Of a DNA stretch of 64,000 nucleotides, positions 26,148 through 35,057 are shown one piece after another (within the stretch, counting starts at the first letter, position 1; every line of letters starts with the position of its first letter). The notes below the pieces were generated by a model. It ran no database searches. It was given only the letters and a program-made list of their open reading frames with translations, and was not told the DNA's origin. Both the position numbers and the translations under genes were made by a program. Source of the DNA: CBDFKB01 sp965248715 (GTDB lineage: Bacteria; Pseudomonadota; Alphaproteobacteria; Rhizobiales; Rhizobiaceae); the NCBI GenBank assembly GCA_965248715.1, contig CBDFKB010000007.1, positions 930,001 to 994,000 of the forward strand, in the 5' to 3' direction.

Positions 26148-27059
26148 TCAGCCGACCGGATGAGGTTCGCTTTGGCTTTTGTCGTCGAGCGAATAATGGG
26201 ACGGAAATTCCCTGTTTCGCTCCAGCAATGCCAAAACATTTCTGAGCAGGAACGATACGGCGACAATGAACAACAGACCGGCAAACACCAAGATTAGCAC
26301 CTTAAACGTCCATACCCAGCTAAATTCCGCGGTGCCGGAGGCCTCCAAGCGCAGCGAGCGCCATTTTGCCTTGTCGGACCACATGTTCATCGGCCGCTGC
26401 GCGAACATGGAATTTGCCGCGATCGGCCAGGCGAACCACCACAACAATATAGAAGAGGGAAACAGAAAAATCAGCGTGCCAATCAGGTCGATCCATTTTT
26501 TGGCGCGGTATTTGGCGACGCTGTAAAACAGATCAACCCGCACATGGCCGCCTTCGATAAAAGTGTAGCCGGAAGCGACCGCGATTAGGATCGCGTTATA
26601 GAATTTCAATTGCCCCGACAACCATTGCAATTCATTTGATGTCATGACCAAGCCGAGCGGTGCGAATATCAGTTCATTGCCACGGAACACTTGGCCCATG
26701 GCAATGATCAGCACCTGCTGCAGCATCATGATGATCGCAAACCAGGCGGCAATCTTTCCAACCGTGCCGTTGAACCGCTCAAGAGCCAGCACGATCCCTT
26801 CCAGGAACCGGTGGCTGTAGATTCCAGCAACCAGCACCACCACGATTGTCGCCAGCAAAATGAAAAAGAATTCTCGCGACATGCCTGCCAACAGCAAGAT
26901 GTCCATCTTTTCTTTGAGGGTTTCCAATTGGACCCACTGGTAGATGCGCAGAGGCAACAGCACCAGGTCCACGAAACCCATCAGGATACCGGTGGTCAAT
27001 TGCATAAGGAATTCCATACGGTTCCTTCCTGGCATTTCAAGGAGCTGGTCCGAACCCAT
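26148..27059 (-). CDS. TRAP transporter small permease (DctQ type), enlarged
   Basis: 303 residues with five to seven hydrophobic segments. The DctQ core is at about residues 85-200 (LERFNGTVGKIAAWFAIIMM; GHVRVDLFYSVAKYRAKKWI is the conserved cytoplasmic block). The N-terminal extra helices are typical of the large DctQ proteins that accompany long DctM subunits. It follows the binding-protein gene after a hairpin terminator and precedes dctM by 95 bases. Confidence 0.85.
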   Translation of the reverse strand: MGSDQLLEMPGRNRMEFLMQLTTGILMGFVDLVLLPLRIYQWVQLETLKEKMDILLLAGMSREFFFILLATIVVVLVAGIYSHRFLEGIVLALERFNGTVGKIAAWFAIIMMLQQVLIIAMGQVFRGNELIFAPLGLVMTSNELQWLSGQLKFYNAILIAVASGYTFIEGGHVRVDLFYSVAKYRAKKWIDLIGTLIFLFPSSILLWWFAWPIAANSMFAQRPMNMWSDKAKWRSLRLEASGTAEFSWVWTFKVLILVFAGLLFIVAVSFLLRNVLALLERNREFPSHYSLDDKSQSEPHPVG

Positions 27060-27184
27060 CCGCGTTCAATCAGCCGCGCTCAACGGCGCTTGCCCTGCGG
27101 AGAAACCGGCTTGCGCCATCCACTCCCCTTTGGAGTATGGCTGCCCCTGCGGCTGGTACTTAGCCGCAATTAGCCCCAAACCAA

Positions 27185-27204
27185 GCCGGGCCCGAAGGCC
27201 CGGC
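27185..27204 (-). terminator. GC hairpin with UUCG loop between dctP and dctQ
   Basis: On the minus strand the RNA would fold GCCGGGCC-UUCG-GGCCCGGC, a perfect 8-base stem with a stable tetraloop, followed by a U/G-rich stretch. It lies 28 bases after the dctP stop. An intercistronic partial terminator of this kind would raise the binding protein over the membrane subunits. Confidence 0.7.
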
Positions 27205-27231
27205 CGGACTTTGTATCACAATCAGGTTGGG

Positions 27232-28320
27232 TCAGCTACCCAGTACGCGGGTGCGTTGGCGGGTATAGGCACCGGCCGACAGGCTGTCCCATGAAGCTGA
27301 TTTCTTCATGGAATCTTGCACGGAATCATGGACCTTTTTAAACAGCGGGTCGCCCATGCTTTCTTCCATGACCTGGGCTGAAGCAGAACCGAATGCATCC
27401 CAAACACTGTCCGGGAATTCCAGGGTTTTCACGCCGCCCGCTTTCAGCCTTTCCAACGCCTCTGAGTTGTTGGCGAGGTATTGGTGCAGGTTCCACAAAT
27501 TGGCTTCCCCAGCGGAAATTTCGATTATTTTCTGGTGCTGAGCGCTCAGTGAATTCCACCGCTCGGCATTGGTGGCAAGCGCCAGGCCGGCGCCAGGCTC
27601 ATGAAATCCGGAAGTGTAATAGATCTTGGTGATTTCCTGGAAGCCGGCTTTTTCATCCGCCCACGGACCGATCCATTCGGTACCGTCGATCTGGCCAGAT
27701 GCTAGGGCCTGATAGATTTCCGATCCCGGAAGGGTTTGTACCGAAGCGCCGAGCTTGCCAAGCGCCTTGCCACCCAAGCCGGGCATGCGGAATTTCAAGC
27801 CGTTCAAATCTTCGGCGGAATTGATTTCTTTGTTGAACCAACCGCCGGCTTGGGGACCGGTGTTGCCACAGAGCCAGGTAACCAGGCCAAATTCTTCACC
27901 GAGCTCTAGGTGCAGATCGTGGCCACCCATATGGTAGTACCAATTGTGTAATTCATTCGGGGTCATGCCAAACGGCACTGCGGTGAAGAAACCAAATGCC
28001 GGGTGCTGACCGACATAATAATAGTCAGCGGCGTGGTACATGTCCGCCTGGCCCGAAGTCACGGCGTCGAATACCGCCGGCAGACCGGAAACCAATTCGC
28101 CCGAAGCTTTCACGTCGATGGTAAGGGTTCCACCTGACATCGCATTAACCGAATCGGCCAAACGTTGGGCGGCATCAAAAACGCCAGCAAGGCCCCTGCC
28201 CCAGGCGGTAACCATGGTAAGCTGCTCGCGGCCCTGCGACAGCGCCGGTGTGGCGAGCGCGGTAGCGGTTGCAGCAGCGCCACCAAGGCCTGCCTTCTTG
28301 ATAAATGAACGACGGTCCAT
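27232..28320 (-). CDS. TRAP transporter substrate-binding protein (DctP), Tat-exported
   Basis: Periplasmic solute receptor of the TRAP system. It begins MDRRSFIKKAGLGGAAATAT: the twin-arginine motif RRSFIKK followed by an Ala-rich stretch and cleavage near ALSQG. DctP signatures in the mature part include NGLKFRMPGLGGKALGKLGA and LPGSEIYQALASGQIDGTEW (the family GAxPVxMxxxExYxALxxG-type block; here with the ligand-binding Arg in KFRMPG). The sequence resembles the group annotated for mannitol or chloroaromatic compounds, but the true ligand is unknown. A LysR gene lies upstream on the same strand, 186 bases away. Confidence 0.88.
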   Translation of the reverse strand: MDRRSFIKKAGLGGAAATATALATPALSQGREQLTMVTAWGRGLAGVFDAAQRLADSVNAMSGGTLTIDVKASGELVSGLPAVFDAVTSGQADMYHAADYYYVGQHPAFGFFTAVPFGMTPNELHNWYYHMGGHDLHLELGEEFGLVTWLCGNTGPQAGGWFNKEINSAEDLNGLKFRMPGLGGKALGKLGASVQTLPGSEIYQALASGQIDGTEWIGPWADEKAGFQEITKIYYTSGFHEPGAGLALATNAERWNSLSAQHQKIIEISAGEANLWNLHQYLANNSEALERLKAGGVKTLEFPDSVWDAFGSASAQVMEESMGDPLFKKVHDSVQDSMKKSASWDSLSAGAYTRQRTRVLGS

Positions 28321-28506
28321 AAGAATTCCTCCGTATTGTTGTTACCGGCCAGTGCCGGATCGGGTCTAGGGCGCCGGCATGACCCGGCGATAGCGTTCCC
28401 GGCGGCAATACACGACAATTCGCCGGATTCCGCAAGAGGGCAAGCCTGTAACAGCCAAGACAAACACGACCATTTCGCCAAAATTGCTGAAATCATGAAT
28501 TTCGGC

Positions 28507-29421
28507 TCAAGATTCGCTGGTAAATTCATTGTGTTTGTACCAATCGGCGACGAAATCGACGAATGTCCGCACCTTAGCCGGCACATGGCGGCGATGCGGA
28601 TAGACAACATACAGGCCACGAATGTCGGGTACGTGATTTGCCAGTAATTCGATCAGGCGACCTTCTCGCAATTCGTTTTCGATCGAGAACTTTGGTAGAT
28701 AGGCAAAACCGAGACCAGCCAGTGCTGCGGCGCGCACTACCGCCGGACTGTTTGCCTTGATCGAGCCGGAAACCGCCACCGCGTATTCCTTGCCGGATTG
28801 GTCTACAAACGGCCAACTGGCCTTACTGGCCAAATTGGTATCGACGATGCAGGGTTTATTGGCCAGGTCGGACGGTTTTTGCGGTTGGCCAAACGCAGCC
28901 AAGGTTTCCGGCGCGGCACACACCACGAGTTTGATGTCGGCAAGGCGCCGCGCGATCAGGCTGGAATCCGGCAGGCTAAACGAGCGGATTGCAATGTCGA
29001 AGCCTTCCTCGACCAAATCGACCACCCGATCATCAAGATCGATATCGAGGGAAAGCCCGGGATATTTCTGGGCAAATCTCGTCAGCGGCAGCTCCATCCG
29101 GCTTTCGCTCAAGGCCTGCGGCGCGGAAATGCGCAACTGGCCGGTCAATTCGCTGCCGGTGTCTCGCACCTGGTCGTGCAATTCCTCCAACTGTGAGAGG
29201 ATTTCCTGGCCGGTGCGACAATATAACCGGCCGGCCTCGGTTAGCGACAATTGCCGGGTCGTGCGATTGAGTAGCAGGGTGCCTAGATCGTCTTCCAGTT
29301 CGCGGATCAATTTCGACAACAGCGCCTTAGAGCGGCCAAGTTCGCGCGCGGCGGCGGAAAACCCTTGCGCATCGGCTACCGCGATAAACGCCTGTAGGCG
29401 GGTAAAGGCGTCACTCATCAT
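28507..29421 (-). CDS. LysR-family transcription regulator
   Basis: 304 residues. The N-terminal winged helix-turn-helix is at about residues 5-64 (FIAVADAQGFSAAARELGRS, TRQLSLTEAGRLYCRTG) and the periplasmic-binding-protein-like effector domain follows. The start is ATG 29421 or the Met one codon later. It lies upstream of the TRAP genes on the same strand and about 60 bases downstream of the creatininase-family gene, so it could control either; the TRAP system is the nearer target. Confidence 0.85.
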   Translation of the reverse strand: MMSDAFTRLQAFIAVADAQGFSAAARELGRSKALLSKLIRELEDDLGTLLLNRTTRQLSLTEAGRLYCRTGQEILSQLEELHDQVRDTGSELTGQLRISAPQALSESRMELPLTRFAQKYPGLSLDIDLDDRVVDLVEEGFDIAIRSFSLPDSSLIARRLADIKLVVCAAPETLAAFGQPQKPSDLANKPCIVDTNLASKASWPFVDQSGKEYAVAVSGSIKANSPAVVRAAALAGLGFAYLPKFSIENELREGRLIELLANHVPDIRGLYVVYPHRRHVPAKVRTFVDFVADWYKHNEFTSES

Positions 29422-29480
29422 CTACTCCGTCGGCATCGACTGTACCGAAAAGGCAATATTTTGCTCATACGCATGACCGG

Positions 29481-30272
29481 TCAAGACAATTGATCGACAT
29501 CAAAGCGATCGATGTCGCGCAGTAATTCGATATACCCTCGTGCCGCATTATCAATCAGCATGCGGCCGGTTCTGGGATCGCCTGCGGCGGCATCGCCAAC
29601 CGCGCCAACCGGATTAAGGTCACCGATCTTCCAGCCGAAGCCATGAGCACCATAGGCACGCAAGTGCTTAAATTGACTGGCGAACCGTGCCTGCGCCGAG
29701 GAGAATTCCTCGGCCTTGTCCATCGCCACTTTGTCCGACGCTAACGCCAACATTACCGAAGTTTCGATCGCACCGCCATGAATGCCGAGCGCCCGTTCGT
29801 CGTTATCGATCAGCGCCGGTGGAACCGCGAATCTAGTCCAGCTCGAGGCCACGCACAGCATGTCACGTTTTATCCGCAATTCCTGGGAGACGATCGCCAT
29901 CAGCGGGGAATTACCGCCATGGGCATTGAGAAATACCAACTTCTTAATACCGGCATCGGCGAGGTGTTCGCCGATACCGATCCAGCGATCAATCGCCTGG
30001 TGCCACCCAAGGCTCACAGTCGATGGAAAATCGCTATGTTCCGGCGAATAACCAAACGGCTCTACCGGCATGAACGTCACCGGCAATTCGTCAGCCAATT
30101 GCCTGATCACTGCCTCGGCAATTCCTTCGGCGATAATCGTGTCGGTGTCGGGCGGCAGGTGCGGACCGTGCTGTTCGGTGGCGCCGAGCGGCAGCACTGC
30201 AATCCACGCGCTGGTATCGGCACCAGCGATGGTTTCCGCGGACATATTAGCCCATTTGCGCTCCGGCAGCAT
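29481..30272 (-). CDS. Creatininase-family amidohydrolase
   Basis: About 263 residues. Metal-site motifs: LPLGATEQHGPHLPPDTD (Glu, His, Asp; about 27-44), NAHGGNSPL (His) and GIHGGAIETSVML (Glu/His). Members include creatininase and formamide-type hydrolases such as MftE and ArfB, so the substrate cannot be named. The ATG at 30272 overlaps the stop of the 8-oxoguanine-deaminase-like gene by one base (TGATG); a GTG at 30275 is the alternative. It is the last gene of the six-gene operon that begins with modA, and may act on a product of purine breakdown (inference). Confidence 0.82.
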   Translation of the reverse strand: MLPERKWANMSAETIAGADTSAWIAVLPLGATEQHGPHLPPDTDTIIAEGIAEAVIRQLADELPVTFMPVEPFGYSPEHSDFPSTVSLGWHQAIDRWIGIGEHLADAGIKKLVFLNAHGGNSPLMAIVSQELRIKRDMLCVASSWTRFAVPPALIDNDERALGIHGGAIETSVMLALASDKVAMDKAEEFSSAQARFASQFKHLRAYGAHGFGWKIGDLNPVGAVGDAAAGDPRTGRMLIDNAARGYIELLRDIDRFDVDQLS

Positions 30273-31627
30273 CACACCGCCTCCAAAAAAGCTTTGGCCG
30301 CTTCGCCATGTTGATGGCGCAAGCGCTCGATGTCGATGCCGACCGGCACCCCGTCAGTCAACCGCCAGTTACCGCCAATCATCACCCGATCGGCGCGGTG
30401 CGCACCACACAACACCAGCGCCGCCAGCGGGTCGCCAGCGCCGGAAAATCGTAATTCGTCGAGCAGGAAAAGCGCCAGATCGGCTTGTTTGCCGGTAGCG
30501 ATTTCGCCGATATCTGTGCGGCCGAGGCATCTGGCCGAACCCGTCGTCGCCCATCTAAGCGCGTCGAAATGGCTGACCGCGGCAGCGCCATAGGTCAAGC
30601 GGTTGATCATCAGCGCGTGGCGCACCCCTTCCATCAAATTGGAACTGTCGTTGGAAGCGGAACCATCAACACCAAGCCCGACCGGGGCACCGGCCCGCTC
30701 CAATTCCAGGCTGCGGCAGGGGCCAGACGCCAACACCATGTTGGAAGTGGGACAATGGCAAATCCCAGTGCCGGCAGCGCCAATGCGTTTGACTTCGGCG
30801 TCATTGAAATGAATGCCGTGGGCAAGCCAGGTATCGGCGCCTAGCCATCCGGCGCGTTCGAGATAGTCGAGCGGCCGACAACCGAACCGCTCCTCACAGA
30901 ATTGGTTTTCGTCGTGGGTTTCGCCCAAATGGGTGTGCAGCCGGCAACCGCAACTTTTTGCCAATATTGCGGTGTCGCGCATCAATTCTGGCGTCACCGA
31001 AAATGGCGAACAGGGCGCAAAGGCGACCTGAACCATGGCGCCGGTGGTTGGGTCATGGAAGGTTTTTGCGACCCGCTCGCAATCGGCGAGGATAGTGTCA
31101 GCGCATTGCACCAGATTGTCCGGCGGCAGGCCGCCATCCTTTTGCGACAAATTCATCGAGCCGCGGTTGAGCGTGATGCGCATGGCAAACTTGGCCGCTT
31201 CTTCGGCTTGAATATCCATCGCGTCATCAAGTTCGCCGGGATAGACATAATGGTGATCAGCGACCGTGCCGCAGCCCGACATCAAAAGTTCGGCCAGCGC
31301 CAGCCGGGTCGCTAGTTGGAACGCCTCGCGGTCGAGGAAACGCGCCCAAAGCGGATAAAGCGCTTGCAGCCAGGGGAACAATTCCTTGTTGATCGCGTCC
31401 GGATGTGCCCGGGTCAATGTCTGGTAGAAATGATGGTGGGTGTTAATGAGCGCCGGGATCACCACGTGCCGGGAAGCATCGAATATGTGATCGACCGGCA
31501 GCACCGGCTCAGCGCCTGCCGTCACACATTCGCTGATTACCGGACCCTCGACCACAATACCACCGGCACAATCGGACCCATCATCAGGTGCCAGAATTGC
31601 CAGCGGCGATTTCAGCCAAGTCCTCAC
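30272..31627 (-). CDS. Amidohydrolase, 8-oxoguanine deaminase-like
   Basis: 451 residues, AtzB/TrzN/8-oxoguanine deaminase branch of the amidohydrolase superfamily. Metal and catalytic residues: ALINTHHHFYQTL (HxH), LHTHLGETHDEN (His, Glu), LAHGIHFND (His) and GLGVDGSASNDSSN (Asp). MSGCGTVADHHYVYP and TGICHCPTSNM are typical of 8-oxoguanine deaminase, which converts 8-oxoguanine to urate and ammonia. The start is a GTG overlapping the GNAT stop by four bases. Hydroxyatrazine-type or guanine deaminase activity is the alternative. Confidence 0.83.
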   Translation of the reverse strand: MRTWLKSPLAILAPDDGSDCAGGIVVEGPVISECVTAGAEPVLPVDHIFDASRHVVIPALINTHHHFYQTLTRAHPDAINKELFPWLQALYPLWARFLDREAFQLATRLALAELLMSGCGTVADHHYVYPGELDDAMDIQAEEAAKFAMRITLNRGSMNLSQKDGGLPPDNLVQCADTILADCERVAKTFHDPTTGAMVQVAFAPCSPFSVTPELMRDTAILAKSCGCRLHTHLGETHDENQFCEERFGCRPLDYLERAGWLGADTWLAHGIHFNDAEVKRIGAAGTGICHCPTSNMVLASGPCRSLELERAGAPVGLGVDGSASNDSSNLMEGVRHALMINRLTYGAAAVSHFDALRWATTGSARCLGRTDIGEIATGKQADLALFLLDELRFSGAGDPLAALVLCGAHRADRVMIGGNWRLTDGVPVGIDIERLRHQHGEAAKAFLEAV

Positions 31628-32301
31628 GACAGCGCTTCCCTGATTTTCATCAATCCGCGTATCTGGCTGCCGTGCGCATCGAAATTAGCCGGATCGAGCC
31701 AAGCCTCAAATGCCTGTTTGACTAGCGGCCATTCGCTGTCGATCACCGAATACCAGGCCGAATCGCGGTTGGCGCCGCGGCAGACCGAATGTTGGCGGAA
31801 TACCCCTTCGAAAGTAAATCCGAGCCGCACCGCCGCCTTTTTCGAGGCTTGGTTTGCGTTGTGGCATTTCCATTCGTAGCGGCGGTAGCCATAGGTCTCG
31901 AACGCTTTTTTCATCATCAGGTATTGTGCTTCGGTCGCCGCCGCAGTGCCGGCCATCGCCGGACCATGGGCGATGCCGCCGATTTCCACCACGCCGTTCT
32001 TGGCGTCGTTGTGCATATAGTTTGCCATGCCGAGCACGGCACTGGAAGCAGCATCGGTGATGATGTTGGTGCGCCAGTCGCCCTGGTTAAGGGTGGCAAG
32101 ATGGGTGGTGAACTGGTCGCCATCGGCGAAATCTGGAAAGGTGAAATAGCGCAGCAATTGGTTGGTGCCAAGGCCGCCCAATGCCTGCCACAGTGCTTGG
32201 CCATGGCGGGCCGTGTCAAAGGAAATGATCGCCACCCGGTCACCCGCCATTGCCCCCGGTTCAATCGGTTCACAGCCCTGCCAATTGCTCAAATCGCCCA
32301 A
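31624..32301 (-). CDS. GNAT N-acetyltransferase (RimJ/RimL type)
   Basis: 225 residues. The acetyl-CoA fold shows GMANYMHNDAKNGVVEIGGI, then ATEAQYLMMKKAFETYGYRR and NANQASKKAAVRLGFTFEGV, the classical C-terminal GNAT block. The start is a TTG at 32301, spaced six bases from AAGGAG and two bases after the modC stop. A longer frame to 32328 has no ribosome site. It is embedded between modC and the deaminase with overlapping ends, so it is part of the operon; its substrate is unknown. Confidence 0.82.
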   Translation of the reverse strand: MGDLSNWQGCEPIEPGAMAGDRVAIISFDTARHGQALWQALGGLGTNQLLRYFTFPDFADGDQFTTHLATLNQGDWRTNIITDAASSAVLGMANYMHNDAKNGVVEIGGIAHGPAMAGTAAATEAQYLMMKKAFETYGYRRYEWKCHNANQASKKAAVRLGFTFEGVFRQHSVCRGANRDSAWYSVIDSEWPLVKQAFEAWLDPANFDAHGSQIRGLMKIREALS

Positions 32302-32302
32302 G

Positions 32303-33421
32303 TCAGTCTCCTTTGTTTTCGCTCGCAAATGGCCGACCGACTAAGGTCACGCCGCGCTCTAACGATGCTGTCTTTACCAGCGCGAATACCGGATCGCCGG
32401 AGGCAAGTGCTAATTCGGCCAGCGCATGGCGGGTGATCCCGGCCCGCAAACACTGTTGTTGCAATTTAACCATAATCTCCGCCATCCCGTCTTCGGCCGC
32501 TGCTTCAATCGAGCAAACAGTGCCCGATAGCACATTGCGCACGCTGATATCCGCCGGCCGGGTCTTGGCAAGAATAACATCGCGGGCGCGGATGCGGATG
32601 CGCAATTGGGTGCCGGGTTCGACCCGATCATGCAACACGTGGAAAACCTGGCCGTCAACGGTTACCGCCTGCATGCGGTACTTGGCGTCATGTTCGGCGC
32701 CAATGCCGCTTAAGATCGAACCGGTCATGCGCAATCCGGTCAAGGCGCCGATATTGGTGGTGGCCAGCACCTTGGTAATCTCGCCATCGGCGGCCACCTT
32801 GCCGTCGCGCAAAATCACCAGATAGTTGGCGAGCCGGGTTACCTCCTCCATCGCATGGCTGATATACAGGATCGGCAGGGAAATCTCGTCGCGCAGCTTT
32901 TCGATAAACGGCAAGATTTCCGCCTTGCGCCGCTCATCTAGCGATGACAGGGGCTCATCCATCACCAACAGCGACGGGTCGGACAACAACGCCCTGCCGA
33001 TCGCTACCCGCTGGCGTTCGCCGCCGGACAATTGATGCGGGCGGCGCCCAAGCAAATGGTCAATGTCCAGTAATTCGATCACCTTGTCAGTGCCAATCGC
33101 ACCCCTGCGACCCCCGGCCCAGATCGGGTAGGTCAAATTACGCGCAACGCTAAGATGGGGGAACAACAATGCGTCCTGAAACACCATGCCGATGCGTCGT
33201 TGGCCTGGGGTTAAGGCGACATTTGTTGCATCGTCGAACAGTACCCGGCCGGCAACCGAAATCCGACCCCGGTCCGGATCGGCCTGGCCGGTGATCAATT
33301 CGGTCAAGGTCGATTTGCCAGCACCAGACGGGCCGAACAGCGCGGTAACCCCTGGGCCGGTGGTAAACTTAGCTGAAAGCGAAAAGCTGTGCCTGGATTT
33401 GGCGACATCGACCTCAATCAT
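32303..33421 (-). CDS. modC: Molybdate ABC transporter ATP-binding protein
   Basis: About 372 residues. Walker A FGPSGAGKST, signature LSGGERQRVAIGRAL, Walker B LLVMDEPLSSLD and switch His in YISHAMEEV. The C-terminal third holds a molybdate/TOBE (Mop-like) regulatory domain (QLRIRIRARDVILAKTRP). The start ATG overlaps the modB stop by eight bases (ATGATTGA), indicating translational coupling. The subunit energises oxyanion uptake; tungstate or sulfate would be alternatives, but the Mop domain favours molybdate. Confidence 0.9.
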   Translation of the reverse strand: MIEVDVAKSRHSFSLSAKFTTGPGVTALFGPSGAGKSTLTELITGQADPDRGRISVAGRVLFDDATNVALTPGQRRIGMVFQDALLFPHLSVARNLTYPIWAGGRRGAIGTDKVIELLDIDHLLGRRPHQLSGGERQRVAIGRALLSDPSLLVMDEPLSSLDERRKAEILPFIEKLRDEISLPILYISHAMEEVTRLANYLVILRDGKVAADGEITKVLATTNIGALTGLRMTGSILSGIGAEHDAKYRMQAVTVDGQVFHVLHDRVEPGTQLRIRIRARDVILAKTRPADISVRNVLSGTVCSIEAAAEDGMAEIMVKLQQQCLRAGITRHALAELALASGDPVFALVKTASLERGVTLVGRPFASENKGD

Positions 33422-34121
33422 CGCGTTGCCCAATCTGCCGTGCGGCGCGACGTGACAATGCTTCCGACAACAATACGGCAGCGATGGAAATCATCACCGA
33501 TACCGCGATCAATATTAGCGCCGCGCGGTCGCCTTGTGGCGATTGCAACAAGGTGTAGATGGCAAGCGACAGGGTGCGGGTTTCGCCTGGAATATTGGAG
33601 ACGAAAGTAATAGTGGCGCCAAACTCGCCCATCGCCTTGGCGAACCCGAGAATGGCGCCTGCCAATAGGCCAGGCAAGGCAAGCGGCAACACGACAGTGG
33701 CAAATATCTTCGCTTTGCTGGCACCAAGTGTCTTAGCCGCAAACAGCAGCCGGTCGTCGATCGCCTCAAACGACAAGCGTAACGGACGCACGATCAACGG
33801 AAACGCCATTATCGCCGCCGCCACCGCCGCTCCGGTCCAGCGAAAACCGACCTCCAAGCCAAACCAATTAGCCAGCACCCGACCGCCGAAGCCGTTCGGG
33901 CCGAGAAACAATAATAAGGCATAGCCGGTTGCCACCGGCGGCATTACCAGCGGCATGATGGTGATTGCGCTTAACAGGCCGCGGCCGGGAAACCGCCATT
34001 TGGCCAGGATATAGGCGACCGCGACCGCCGCTGGTAATGCGATCACGATTGCCGCGATTGCCACCTGCATCGACAGCACCACGATCGGCCAGATGTCGGC
34101 AGCGGTCATTGAGGCGGTCAT
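33414..34121 (-). CDS. modB: Molybdate ABC transporter permease
   Basis: 235 residues with five to six membrane helices and the cytoplasmic EAA-type loop AAKTLGASKAKIFATVVLPL that docks on ModC. The region MPLVMPPVATGYALL is typical of ModB/CysT permeases. It overlaps modA by four bases and modC by eight. Confidence 0.9.
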   Translation of the reverse strand: MTASMTAADIWPIVVLSMQVAIAAIVIALPAAVAVAYILAKWRFPGRGLLSAITIMPLVMPPVATGYALLLFLGPNGFGGRVLANWFGLEVGFRWTGAAVAAAIMAFPLIVRPLRLSFEAIDDRLLFAAKTLGASKAKIFATVVLPLALPGLLAGAILGFAKAMGEFGATITFVSNIPGETRTLSLAIYTLLQSPQGDRAALILIAVSVMISIAAVLLSEALSRRAARQIGQRDD

Positions 34122-34945
34122 TGCTTTGCCTCTGATTGCGGCACGGTTATAGCTGGCAAAAAGCCGTGGCGGACAAAAATTTCCCCCGCATTGGCGGCAA
34201 AATCCACGAACCGCGCTGCCTTTTCACCTGCGCCTTTAACGGGCGTCGCGAGATAGCGGACCGGGTCATGGCTGCCGTCGGCAAACTCATGACTGATCGC
34301 CAGTTCCGGCACCGCCAGCGCGTCGGTGCGATAGACGATTGCCGCGCTTGCTTGGCCACGACGCACCATTGCCAAGGCGACACGAACGTTTTCTGCGTAG
34401 ATCGCACGCGGCGCGATCTGTTGCCACCAGCCGGCAGCGTTGAGTGCCTGGGCCGCATATCGGCCAGCCGGCACGCTTTCGATTTCAGCCATCGCCACCC
34501 GCCCGGTTGCCGGCAATCCATTAACACCGGCATTGTCGCCGCCGACCGCGACCACCAAACGATTACGCGCAATCTCGCGCACCGCAGCGCGGTCGATCAT
34601 GTTGTTTTGCGCTAGCCAATCAACCCACGCCTGGTCCGCCGAAATGAACGCCTCGGCCGGTGCACCGTGGGCGATCTGGCGCGCCAGCGATGAGGTGGCG
34701 GCAAATGCCAGTTTCACTTTGATGCCGGTTTGTTTGCCAAACGCGTCGGCAATCTCCTCGACCACTTCCTTCAGACTGGCGGCGGCAAATATAAGCGGAG
34801 CGTCGGCCGCTTGCGCCGGTGACCATGACGCCACGCTCAGCACAATGGCAATCGCCGCCGCGCCGAACCAGCGAAGCACCACCGATGCCAACGCGGCAAA
34901 CACGAGATTGGTGCAGGACCCAAGGTCGATCATCCAAAGTTTCAT
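34118..34945 (-). CDS. modA: Molybdate ABC transporter substrate-binding protein
   Basis: About 275 residues from MKLWMIDLG at 34945. The N-terminal hydrophobic export segment (WFGAAAIAIVLSVASWSPAQ, cleavage near AQAAD) precedes the oxyanion-binding fold: IFAAASLKEVVEEIADAF (binding Ser) and FAATSSLARQIAHGAPAEAF (second Ser, AFISAD). AIVYRTDALAV is the third conserved block. The frame is open 96 codons further upstream but overlaps the divergent gene's promoter region. It is the first gene of modABC-GNAT-deaminase-creatininase. Confidence 0.9.
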   Translation of the reverse strand: MKLWMIDLGSCTNLVFAALASVVLRWFGAAAIAIVLSVASWSPAQAADAPLIFAAASLKEVVEEIADAFGKQTGIKVKLAFAATSSLARQIAHGAPAEAFISADQAWVDWLAQNNMIDRAAVREIARNRLVVAVGGDNAGVNGLPATGRVAMAEIESVPAGRYAAQALNAAGWWQQIAPRAIYAENVRVALAMVRRGQASAAIVYRTDALAVPELAISHEFADGSHDPVRYLATPVKGAGEKAARFVDFAANAGEIFVRHGFLPAITVPQSEAKQ

Positions 34946-35057
34946 AAAATTCCTATAGCGCTTTGCGCCGCCAGGTGCACTGAGGCGTTGCGATTGCCGC
35001 AGTTTGTGTCCTATCTGCTCTAACGCGAAGCGAAAACACACTTGTGGGGGAAATGCC

